A stretch of DNA of 64,000 nt. It comes from Perlabentimonas sp964490015 (GTDB taxonomy: Bacteria > Bacteroidota > Bacteroidia > Bacteroidales > Tenuifilaceae). A model generated the notes under the pieces. The model was not told where the DNA came from, ran no database searches, and saw nothing but the letters and a program-made list of their open reading frames with translations. The translations under genes were made by a program, and so were the position numbers. Numbering within the stretch: the first letter of the stretch is position 1; each line of letters opens with the position of its first letter. Of this stretch, positions 47,001 to 55,300 are shown piece after piece. The stretch covers positions 37,730 to 101,729 of the forward strand of contig CAZBBA010000003.1 of the NCBI GenBank assembly GCA_964490015.1, in the 5' to 3' direction.

Positions 47001-48622
47001 TTGATGAGCTGTATTCCGGAATTTACTATGTCACCGTTACCGATGCCTTGGGTTGCAGCGCACTTGGTGTTGCCACCGTTAACGATATTGGTGGTCCAGT
47101 TGTTGAGATTGAATCGGTGGTTGATGTTTCTTGTTACGGGGGGTCAACTGGTGCGGTTTCGCTTGCAGTTTCAGGTGGCGCAACTCCATATACTTACCTT
47201 TGGTCTAATGGCGCAACTACTAAGGATATTAATAGTGTTAGGGCAGGGATATACGAGATAGAGGTTAAGGATACCGAGGGCTGTAGAGCCATTGAGAGTA
47301 TTAAAATTTCTGAACCAGAACCATTATCGGTGCAGATGGAAATAGTACAGGCATCGTGTGGTCAGTCCAATGGCAGCGCTAAAGCCATAGTTAAGGGTGG
47401 TGTATCTCCCTATAGCTATAGCTGGTCCACTGGTGCTACTGGCAATCAAATTTCAAGTCTTAATCTTGGCGCTTACACGGTAACCGCTTCCGATGCCAAT
47501 AGCTGCTCATTGACTAAGCATTTCTCCGTAAGCGAGATTGGCGCACCAACAGTTATTGTGGATAATATTTACAATGGAACGTGTGGAAATTCCGATGGTG
47601 CCATTTACATTTCGGTTTATGGTTCGTATAGCGAGTACACATTCCTGTGGTCCAATGGGGCGCAAACCGAAGATCTGGTGGGGGTAAATCCTGGAACCTA
47701 CAGTGTTACTGTGTCCGATGAGGGTGGATGTAGCGCCGTTCAGGTGGCCACTATTCCCGCCGATATGCCCGAATCCAACCCAATATGCTTGGTGTCGGTC
47801 GATACCGAAACGAGTTACAACGAGGTGGTTTGGGAGAAACAGTACACTGAGGGGGTAAGCCATTACAATGTGTACAAGGAGGGATCGCAGAGCGGTGTGT
47901 ACGCGGTTGTGGGCACCGTTGATGTTGATGAGGAGAGCGTATTTGTGGATACTCTATCAAATGTGCTACAGCGGTCGTGGCGTTACAAACTGTCGGTTGT
48001 TGATGTTTGCGGCGTTGAATCAGTCCTTAGCGATTATCATAAATCCATGCACTTAACCATTAATTTGGGGCTCAACAACAATATCAACCTAATCTGGAAC
48101 CACTATGAGGGGTTCGAGTATGATACTTACTACATCTATAGGCTTTCCGCTAACGGATGGGAACTAATCGATGAGGTGCCCAGTAACCTAAATTCCTACA
48201 CCGACTTTAACCCCATCAAGGATGAGGTTCTCCACTACATGATCGAGGTGCAGCACCCATTCGGTTGTACACCCACCAAGGCAGGTCGAAATACTTCGCG
48301 ATCGAATGTGAGTAATGGGGTAAAATCGAGTTCCGATAATACCAGCATTATTATGCTCGATGGAAACCTTTCGGACTTTAACCTATTCCCCAATCCCAAT
48401 AAGGGATACTTCTCGGTTGAAATAGATATTGTTGCTGAGCAGGAGGTTCGCTATGGTGTGTACACCCTCGATGGCCGATTGACAAATAGTGGTACTCTGG
48501 GTAGGATGCGAGGAAAGTGTAGCCGTAGTGTTTCGATAGCGGGGCTGAAAAGTGGAACTTATGTGCTTGTGGTTTATGGCGATACCTTTAAGGCAGTTAA
48601 GCGATTTAATGTGAACAGATGA
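41054..48622 (+). CDS. giant T9SS-secreted surface protein: four beta-helix modules and SprB repeats
   Basis: The protein has 2522 residues; the ATG with a good signal peptide (CIAVFLFTVALN through YAQ) is preferred over an upstream frame start. Four tandem modules of about 440 residues begin near bases 41140, 42470, 43770 and 45120. Each starts with a YTIGxxGxFxSFxxAIDSL-like segment and GPVxxLVxPGxYxE, runs through right-handed parallel beta-helix coils rich in NN and SGN, and ends with DIGADEY. An Ig-like stretch follows, then five SprB-type repeats (46660-47750; core PYTYLWSNGATT, each ending GC), two FN3-like domains, and the C-terminal type A sorting signal starting at FNLFPNPNKG. It would be exported by T9SS and attached to the cell surface. 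Adhesion or glycan binding is likely; the ligand is unknown. Confidence 0.9.
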   Translation: MKTSTQIFRWCIAVFLFTVALNYNLYAQFNGTHYIGAGEEFETIQQAVNELVSQGVDGPVTMLVKAGQYNEQITIPPIPGASATNTISFSSENQSVDEVRIYYGAATSTTNYVVYFNGCDYVSFEYFEVINSTLNSSYTAVIAFNTNATYNKIRHNRLIGKSGSPTSSTESVIFANRVKLDNTEISHNTIAGGSFPIRIYIYNYSTETSQNVKILNNTTNSTLGLYIDGQYDVEVSGNTINSNSGHGINFLKCYESVRVERNVVKSIGSSAHAGMYFDQVAGSIAFRVLVANNVVYVDGVNTVENNGISLVSSSYIDIVHNTVLLNNSNGNGAALNANGGNNLRLLNNLLAVDKLYAMALKTSSTSNLVECDYNNYYNSSNYIASWGGTSITTIEVLRSVSGKNANSTSFYPCFISTSGPLGLIPQSHWINNTGSNLASLVADDFNGIARTSTPDVGAFEFTPNNFSTYSGDLTIRTDGGTFKSFTEAIDSLSKLGVSGPVNLLVDPGTYTERIEIPAISGTSEVNRITITSASGDSTSVLLQYNSLSADDYSVVRLNSTDYLSIKKISLKNTGSTFARVITLIGHCLNVSIENCVLEGGGGPAETIDRAIIISNTQNTENLIIQNNILNNGSRGIYLKGKSATDKTSKVVVKGNSINSGYLSIYLEFYSDFEVSGNRLNAFTQRGISLSECSTPYSVHGNKLSSEVLAGGGGININKCSGANTAGWVFNNFVYVNRGSEVNGINLYESAHVGLYNNSINLISDYTSSKGLNYYYSSLANNNIIKNNIFNVKGPGYPIYINSGSGITDIDYNNYFTTGTRIAYWTGTNYGTLAALNDASGKDLNSISYNPKYTSASDLHTNSYWLDNRGTPVSGIVTVDIDGEPRNPVTPDIGADEYTSTLIPYAGEYTIGATGRFGSFKAAIDSLVERGILGDVVFKVQTGQYSEQMVVPRVAGASADATITFEAESGNPNDVKIVFVPTSTKNYVVKLESAGFVCFKNLSFQTGSTQYSRIFSFDGKCDNITIEGNNLQGRSQTTTSNNDAIIYSKDNTPVLSNIKIINNAFYNGSYGVFIESTSTSKVEGLDIVGNQASVYYQGIYVKYIVAPIIEGNSLSVVNTDGIGLNIQYCENGSFSTMTVRNNKIFSISYTYSYGGIYISQCNFNPTMPALVANNLVRVGLDNSNYRSLGVSLLNSSYLNIYHNTVVVNNNATDDISFSANACNNIRLANNIFALRGSLGDKGSSLGLALSVVSSSLINTNHNNYYSGGRYLANWNGTYCESLTDLRAANSKDQNSVSLFPAFRDGVELTTRSPLLDNRGTPLADVTSDLAGLSRSESNPDLGAYEYQSSLTPIAEGAYTVGLGGDYPTLDSLVNALLEQGVSGSTTFNLIPGLHANANLSLKDIPGASEANRIVIQSQSGTPSNTALTYSQEATNNFIVKLNGTDYITFQNLTFTSGSTTHSTIIRIDGNAKDIKLLGSVFNGASTTSDDWANKTSIYVPGDQIVDNLEVKGNLFTSNSYGIYFSGNNSYTHTNIRIEDNTFNLQYRNIYFYRTARPYIANNKLYNAIKAGVNLYECSVDAKIMGNTVSSQQSGYYGIYIQNGAGTPASQALIANNFISAKSALTSYSYAVKLDNTNNYRVYFNTAHITGEGYGSAFEVYLGGSITVLNNCFVSKGSSTYCYKTQNNVAISQSNYNNLMATGSKYLYYNSADYATLAAYQGASFMDLNSLALDPLVTSTTDFHLQSASPLIGKAFPLSDVTVDIDGEDRDVTAPDIGADEYSCLFYSPPVVQNVTGCANQEEGFTLYTEGENIKWYSDSDGTNVLWSANDYSPDVTEAGTYTFYVTQSNGECTSTPIPVTLTIWPAPVLSAAITHIDCQGTELGSINLTVTGSEGPFNFMWSNDAVSEDISRLSAGDYSVVVTARNGCSETATYTVTSPSVILLEIITEDTNCNAKEGSATVVASGGEPGYTYLWSNGSAETVIDELYSGIYYVTVTDALGCSALGVATVNDIGGPVVEIESVVDVSCYGGSTGAVSLAVSGGATPYTYLWSNGATTKDINSVRAGIYEIEVKDTEGCRAIESIKISEPEPLSVQMEIVQASCGQSNGSAKAIVKGGVSPYSYSWSTGATGNQISSLNLGAYTVTASDANSCSLTKHFSVSEIGAPTVIVDNIYNGTCGNSDGAIYISVYGSYSEYTFLWSNGAQTEDLVGVNPGTYSVTVSDEGGCSAVQVATIPADMPESNPICLVSVDTETSYNEVVWEKQYTEGVSHYNVYKEGSQSGVYAVVGTVDVDEESVFVDTLSNVLQRSWRYKLSVVDVCGVESVLSDYHKSMHLTINLGLNNNINLIWNHYEGFEYDTYYIYRLSANGWELIDEVPSNLNSYTDFNPIKDEVLHYMIEVQHPFGCTPTKAGRNTSRSNVSNGVKSSSDNTSIIMLDGNLSDFNLFPNPNKGYFSVEIDIVAEQEVRYGVYTLDGRLTNSGTLGRMRGKCSRSVSIAGLKSGTYVLVVYGDTFKAVKRFNVNR

Positions 48623-48653
48623 TATCTGTTTAATTCAATTAGTAAAAACTATC

Positions 48654-51600
48654 ATGCAACTTCAACGGAATACTATTGTAATCATTATTATCCTTTTCCT
48701 TTCGGGATTGCTTATCAGTGCTCAGGATGCTCTAAGCCAATTCTCGCGCGAAACGGGTTTTTTCCCAATTCGGAATTTCACCCCCGAGGATTACAACAAT
48801 GCAATGCCTAAAAACTCGGCAATTACACAGGATCACAGGGGTGTAATGTACTTTGCAAACGATGAGGGTGTTTTGGAGTACGATGGCATTCGTTGGAGAT
48901 TATTCCGCGTATCAAACGGGGAGTCGGTGCATGCATTGGCACTAGACCAAAATGGTAGGGTGTACGTAGGGGCTGTAAACGAGTTTGGTTACCTCGCCCC
49001 CAATAGGTTGGGCGAGCTGGAGTACGTTTCACTCACTGGGTTTTTACCCGATAGCCTCCTTGGGTCATTTACCGTTTGGTACATCCACTGCCTACCCGAA
49101 GGGGTGTATTTTCAAACCAATGGTCATCTTTTTCGATGGGATGGGAATAATATTAATGCCTGGACTGCTCCCGGTAAGTTTCATACATCGTTTTCAATTA
49201 ACAATAGAATACTTATTAAACAAACGCAAGCAGGATTTCTTTTTCTTGATGGCGATAGCCTGGTGGAGGTGAAAGGTGATGAGGTTCTCGAAGCAGCTTC
49301 GGTCTATTCAATTATTCCCAATGCAAACCACCAATACTTTGTGGTAACCCAGAATAGAGGCTTCTATAACCTTAAACTAGTTGATGACCTGAAAGAGATT
49401 GAGGTGAAACCTGTTTCGCAAAATATGATACCGCTGTTAAAAGGTTTTAACCTAATAAATGGAGTTGAAATCTCACCAAAAATCTACTCGGTGGGCACAT
49501 GGGGGTCGGGCTTGCTTATTTATCAGGATGGGAAAATACTACAGCTAATCACCAAAAAATCGGGACTTGGCGACGAGGTGGTAAATGCACAGCTTGTCGA
49601 TAAGGACGGCAACCTTTGGCTTGCGCTCTCCGATGGTATTACAAAGATTGAGATCAACTCACCCCTCTCAAAGTTTACGGAGGAGCTTGGGGTGGATGGC
49701 AGCATTGAGGCCATTGCCCGATTTGATGGGAAAATTTACCTGGCCACGGAGAAAGGCCTTCTGCTCCTGATGTCGAGCGATTGGGATGCACCCAATAAAA
49801 TTTACGATCAGAATAACTTCAGGAAGCTAAGAACCTTTTCGGGTGGGCTCTGGGATCTACTAGATTTTAGAATTGATGGTGTTGAGATTCTACTTATTGC
49901 CTCCGATAATGCCATTGTACAACTCGATGGGAAGGGGCAGTTTAAGGAGGTTTACGAGTGTTTTCCTTGGCGGCTTTACCAGTCAAGGTTTAACCCTACT
50001 AGCGTATTTGTTGGGCTCGATAACGGCTTAGCCCAGCTAGCGTTCACAAAGACGAGTTGGAAGGTGATTTGCGAATTCCCCGAGATAACCGAAAAAGTGT
50101 TTACCATTGCCGAAGATAACGACTCCAACCTTTGGCTCGGCACCAAGGGGCAGGGGATTATTAGAGTTGATGGCAAATCGCTCAGTAGCCCATCTGGCAT
50201 AAAGCTAACTCGGTATAATGAGTCCAAAGGGCTTCCACCAACCAGCGATATTTACCTCACCTCTTACGAAAACCATCTTGTTGTTGGCACAAACAAAGGG
50301 TTATTCGACTACAATTCCGAACTCGACACATTCTATCTTTCCCAAAAGTTTCCAGCAGATATCGCTAGCTCCGATAGGATAATAACCCGACTAAAACCTG
50401 ATAGCAAAACCAACCTTTGGGCAACAACCTTTGTCCGATCGAAAAGAACCATTGAGGCTGGGTTTGTTAGAAAAACCGATGATGGGTACAGCTGGACCCA
50501 AACCCCATTCAATACAATCTCTAAGGGCGATCTGTTCTCAATTTATCCCGAGGATAACGGGGTTGTATGGTTTGGCGGCAGCATTGGCCTTTTTCGCTTC
50601 GACTCTAATGTAAACAAAAATTATCGGAAGGATTTTGCCGCCCTTATCCGACTCAGTAACATTGGTAAAGACTCAACCATTTTCTTTGGATCGTACTTCA
50701 ACGAGCAGGGCTACGTTACAACAATTCAGCCCGATGTGCTAAAGCCTAGGTTGAAGTATCGTTTTAACTCTCCTGTATTTGAGTTTGCCGCACAGAATAC
50801 CGAGATCGATCACCCCGTTCGGTTTAGCTACTACCTCGAGGGGTACGATAAGGGATGGAGCGATTGGTCAACAGAAACAAAGCGATACTATACCAACCTG
50901 TTTGAAGGGGACTATACTTTTCGGGTAAAAGCCCAAAACGTATACAGCCATCAAAGCGTTGAGGCATCCTACGAGTTTACCATTCTCCCCCCCTGGTATC
51001 GGACCATTGTTGCCTACATATCCTATGTGCTGTTGTTGCTGGGGTTTATGTTCCTGGTGGTTACGCAGTATACCAAGTATCTCAGGGCTGTGATTCGTGA
51101 AAAAACAAAGGAGATTAGGGAGCAGAAGGAGATTGTGGAGCACAAGAACGAGGAGATTACCGCCAGCATAAAGTACGCTCAACGAATACAGGAGGCCTTG
51201 CTGCCGCCTAGCGAAATTCTTCAAGAGGCCGATATTGATCATTTTATCCTGTTTAAACCCCGCGACATTGTTAGCGGCGACTTCTACTGGTTCCGAAAAA
51301 TTGGTGACCTGGTGGTGATTGTGGCCGCCGACTGCACGGGCCATGGCGTTCCCGGTGCATTTGTAAGCATGCTGGGAATGGCCTTTCTTAACGAGATATC
51401 CATTGAGATAAAGGAGGTGAAGGCCAACGAAATACTTAACTCACTTCGTGCCCTGGTGGTTAAGTCGCTTAGACAAACCGGAAAGCAGGGCGAAAGTAAG
51501 GATGGAATGGATATTGCCCTGTATGTAATCGACAGAAAGAATATGACGCTCCAGTTTGCAGGGGCAAACAATCCGTTAGTCATCATTAGAAATAAGGAGA

Positions 51601-51905
51601 TAATTCAGGTAAAGGCCGATAGAATGCCCATTGGGTACTACCTGGTAATGGATAATTTTCAGAATAACGAGTTCGATATCCAAAGGGGCGATATGCTCTA
51701 CACCTTCTCCGATGGCTATCAGGATCAGTTCGGCGGCGAGAACGCCTCCAAGTTTATGATCAAGAAGCTAAAACAGCTAATGGTTGAGGTTTGCGACTGG
51801 CCTTTAGATGAGCAGAAAAAATTCTTTGACGAAACCATCGAGCAGTGGAAAGGTGGCAAGCACGAGCAAATCGACGATATACTGCTTATTGGCGTAAGGT
51901 TATAG
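48654..51905 (+). CDS. membrane sensor phosphatase: propeller, Y_Y_Y, SpoIIE/PP2C
   Basis: The protein has 1083 residues. A signal peptide (LFLSGLLISAQ) is followed by a periplasmic two-component-regulator propeller at about 40-680 (NLWLALSDGITKI, NLWLGTKGQGIIRV) and a Y_Y_Y domain at about 705-780. A transmembrane helix (about 784-806) leads to a charged coiled coil and a SpoIIE/PP2C serine phosphatase at about 840-1083, with metal-binding aspartates in SGDFYW, AADCTGHGVPGAF, KDGMDIAL and YTFSDGYQDQFGG. The propeller normally sits on hybrid histidine kinases; here the output is a phosphatase, usually acting on anti-sigma antagonists or similar regulators. It lies 31 bases after the surface-protein gene on the same strand, so the two may share an operon. 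Confidence 0.92.
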   Translation: MQLQRNTIVIIIILFLSGLLISAQDALSQFSRETGFFPIRNFTPEDYNNAMPKNSAITQDHRGVMYFANDEGVLEYDGIRWRLFRVSNGESVHALALDQNGRVYVGAVNEFGYLAPNRLGELEYVSLTGFLPDSLLGSFTVWYIHCLPEGVYFQTNGHLFRWDGNNINAWTAPGKFHTSFSINNRILIKQTQAGFLFLDGDSLVEVKGDEVLEAASVYSIIPNANHQYFVVTQNRGFYNLKLVDDLKEIEVKPVSQNMIPLLKGFNLINGVEISPKIYSVGTWGSGLLIYQDGKILQLITKKSGLGDEVVNAQLVDKDGNLWLALSDGITKIEINSPLSKFTEELGVDGSIEAIARFDGKIYLATEKGLLLLMSSDWDAPNKIYDQNNFRKLRTFSGGLWDLLDFRIDGVEILLIASDNAIVQLDGKGQFKEVYECFPWRLYQSRFNPTSVFVGLDNGLAQLAFTKTSWKVICEFPEITEKVFTIAEDNDSNLWLGTKGQGIIRVDGKSLSSPSGIKLTRYNESKGLPPTSDIYLTSYENHLVVGTNKGLFDYNSELDTFYLSQKFPADIASSDRIITRLKPDSKTNLWATTFVRSKRTIEAGFVRKTDDGYSWTQTPFNTISKGDLFSIYPEDNGVVWFGGSIGLFRFDSNVNKNYRKDFAALIRLSNIGKDSTIFFGSYFNEQGYVTTIQPDVLKPRLKYRFNSPVFEFAAQNTEIDHPVRFSYYLEGYDKGWSDWSTETKRYYTNLFEGDYTFRVKAQNVYSHQSVEASYEFTILPPWYRTIVAYISYVLLLLGFMFLVVTQYTKYLRAVIREKTKEIREQKEIVEHKNEEITASIKYAQRIQEALLPPSEILQEADIDHFILFKPRDIVSGDFYWFRKIGDLVVIVAADCTGHGVPGAFVSMLGMAFLNEISIEIKEVKANEILNSLRALVVKSLRQTGKQGESKDGMDIALYVIDRKNMTLQFAGANNPLVIIRNKEIIQVKADRMPIGYYLVMDNFQNNEFDIQRGDMLYTFSDGYQDQFGGENASKFMIKKLKQLMVEVCDWPLDEQKKFFDETIEQWKGGKHEQIDDILLIGVRL

Positions 51906-51955
51906 TTTAACTTGCATACTAGTTTAGATAATTTTTTGCACGGTTATTAACGCCA

Positions 51956-52126
51956 TTATAACTCCACCAGCTTATTCTTTACGGCAAATATAATTAGGGC
52001 AGCAGTGTTTTTAGCTCCCGTTTTGGAGAGCAGGTTTGCCCTATGCCCCTTCACCGTGGTGGGGCTAATGTACAGGTGCTGGGCTATCTCCTCGTTGGGT
52101 AAACCCTGGCAAATTAGGTTTGCACT
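51956..52126 (-). pseudogene. C-terminal fragment of a LuxR/NarL-type regulator
   Basis: The minus strand encodes 56 residues ending in a stop: NLICQGLPNEEIAQHL, ISPTTVKGHRANLLSKTG, then ALIIFAVKNKLVEL. This is the four-helix LuxR/GerE DNA-binding domain, including the recognition helix. A TGA sits just before it and no receiver domain is found upstream, where the restriction gene begins instead. It is therefore the leftover of a response regulator. The intact gene may have partnered the neighbouring sensor phosphatase. Confidence 0.7.
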
Positions 52127-52310
52127 TCAAGTTCCCAATTCCCAAATTTTTATAGGCTTCACTTTTTTTAAGTACTATATTGGCAAGGCAATGGTTTTTT
52201 GTGGATTAGGCACAACAAGTTCATAGTTTTGGATATTCGTTTTGCCCTTCCGAACGTTAGTACAAATAGATTTTGTAATTTAACCCTCGCAAATAAAACC
52301 AGTTTTTTAC

Positions 52311-55300
52311 ATGAACCTGAAGCAGCTGAAACCCCGGAAAGCCCTTAACAAGGCATTCCTTAGGCTAAAGCCCAATCGTTCCCAAATCGAAACGTTTAAG
52401 GCGAACCTTACCCAGCTGCTCGACCGGATTAACGATCAGGAATCCGAAGAATTTCACAAAAACCTCGTTACCGATTTCCTAAAGAAAACCTACTACGAGC
52501 CCAACCATTTCATCAACACCAAGGGACGAACCGATCTGGTAATCCATAATGGGCCTATCGCCAGTAGCACCGTTGGCGTAATTGTCGAAACCAAGAAACC
52601 CACCAACAGGCCCGAAATGCTCACTCGCGATAATATCAACGTGAAAGCGTTTCAGGAGATGCTACTGTACTACCTGCGCGAACGAATCACCCACAAAAAC
52701 CTCGAGATTCGATACCTGATTGCCACCAATATTTATGAGTGGTTTATCTTCGATGCCAACATCTTCGAAAAGCATTTTGCCCACAGTAAGAGCCTTGTAA
52801 AGCAGTTCGTCGATTTTGAGGAGGGACGATTATCGGGCAAAACAACCGAGTTTTTTTACAAAGAGATTGCCGAGCCTTACATCGAGAGCATCCCACACGA
52901 GATTGAGTTCACATACTTCGATATACGGGATTATGAAAAACCGTTACGAAACACCGATAAGCAGGGCGACAATATGCTTATTGCGCTCTTTAAGCTCCTC
53001 TCGCCCGAGCATCTTCTAAAGCTACCCTTTGCCAACGACAGCAATACGCTCGACAAGCGATTCTACGGTGAGCTACTTCACATTATTGGACTTACCGAAA
53101 TTAAGGACGGAAGCAAGAAGATCATTGAGCGGAATAGGGAAGGGCAACGAAACTCAGGGTCATTGCTCGAGAATGCCATTGTTCAGCTCGATAGCCTTGA
53201 TAAGATAAGTCGGCTTGAAAAGCCCACTCAGTTTGGAGGTAACCATCAGGAAAGGCTGTTCAGCGTTGCCCTGGAGCTAAGCATTACGTGGATAAATCGA
53301 ATCCTTTTCCTAAAGCTGCTCGAAGCCCAGCTGATCACTTATCAGCGTGGCGACAAAGCCGCTCGCCAGGCAGGCGGATTGTATAGTTTCCTAAACCTTG
53401 AAAAAATTAAGAATTTCGACGACCTGAACAGCTTGTTTTTTCAGGTTCTTGCGCGTAAACTCGAGGACAGGGATAGCGAAGTTAGAGTTGCTTTTGAAAA
53501 AGTTCCGTACCTGAACAGCTCGCTATTCGAGCCCACCGATTTGGAGCACACAACCCTTTTCATTAGCAACCTGCGCGATGAGAAGCAGCTGCCCATTTAC
53601 AGCGCAACCGTGCTAAAGGATAATAAGGGGAGGAAGAGAACCGGAACGCTCTCTACGCTTGAGTATCTATTCGAATTTTTAAATGCTTACGATTTTGCCA
53701 GCGAGGGCTCCGAGGAGATTCAGGAGGATAACAAAACCCTTATCAACGCCTCTGTCCTGGGGCTTATATTTGAGAAGATCAACGGCTACAAGGATGGCTC
53801 GTTTTTCACCCCCGGTTTTATCACCATGTACATGTGCCGCGAAACCATCCGAAAGGCCGTTGTTCAGAAGTTTAACGAGACCAAAGGGTGGCAATGCCAA
53901 ACCCTGGATGAACTTTACAACAGGATTGAGGACAGACACGAGGCCAACCAAATTGTAAATAGCCTAAAGATTTGCGACCCAGCCGTGGGCTCCGGCCACT
54001 TCCTGGTTTCGGCGCTCAACGAGATAATTGCCGTTAAGAACGACCTAAATATATTGCAGGATAGGGATGGGAAACGGCTAAAGGAGTACCATGTGGAGGT
54101 GGAGAACGACGAGCTAATTGTAACCGACGAGGAGGGCGTAATCTTTGAGTACTACCCCAAGAGCCCCGAGAGCCAAAGGGTGCAGGAAGCGCTGTTTCAC
54201 GAGAAGCAGACCATAATTGAGAACTGCCTCTTTGGCGTCGACATTAACCCCAATTCCGTAAAAATTTGCCGCCTACGGCTATGGATTGAGCTGCTCAAGA
54301 ATGCATACTACAAATCTCCCCCTCTTGAGAAGGGATCGGGGGGTGAGCTGGAAACGCTCCCCAATATCGACATCAACATAAAATGCGGCAACTCGCTGAT
54401 TAGCCGATATTCATTGGATGCTGATCTGAGCAAAGCCCTGCGAAGCAGCAAATGGACTATTGATAGCTACCGGTTGGCCATTGCCACGTATCGGAATGCG
54501 CAGAGCAAGGAGCAGAAGCGGGAGATGGAGAGGCTGATACTTACCATTAAGCAGGATTTTACCAGCGAGATCCGTAAGAACGACCCCCTGAAAACCCGGC
54601 TCGATAAGCTGGCCAACGAGCTCTACAACCGCTTCACAGGCAACTTTCTCTTTGAGCCCGAATCGTCGTATGGTGGCAAAAACAAGGATTTAGACCGTAA
54701 AAGGAAACAAGCCCAGGAAAAGCTCGAGAAGGAGATAGCCACGCTAACCCAAAAGATTGAGGAGATAAAAGGCAACAAGATATTCGAGAATGCCTTCGAG
54801 TGGCGATTCGAGTTCCCCGAGGTGCTAAATGAGAATGGAGATTTCGTGGGGTTCGACGTGGTGATCGGAAACCCGCCGTACTTCTCACTATCAAAAATTA
54901 AGGAGCACTACAAGTACTTTGAGCTAGCCGGGTATAAAACTTTATCGAAAGTGTCGGACATTTACTGCCTGTTTTATGAACGCGGGAATCAGATCTTAAA
55001 AGCCGATGGTTTTTTAACTTACATTACGTCTAACTCATGGTTAAGGGCCATTTACGGCGATTTGCTGAAAAATTATTTCATTGGCCATATGCGCCCCTTA
55101 TCGCTTCTCAACATTGAGGATATTCAAGTTTTTGATGAGGCTACCGTGGAGTCGAGTATCATCACACTGCAGAAGAGCATAGGCAAACCTACGTTCCCTG
55201 TTGTAAATATGGGGAGCGATTATGCTCATGGCTCGTCACTCTCAGAGTATTTTTCTAGGAATAGCTTCGAGTTCAAAATCCCGTTAACCTCGGAGTGGCT

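Noticed and set aside
52005..52226. 73-residue plus-strand open frame before the restriction gene
   Set aside because: It overlaps the LuxR-type fragment on the other strand, whose protein pattern is far more convincing.
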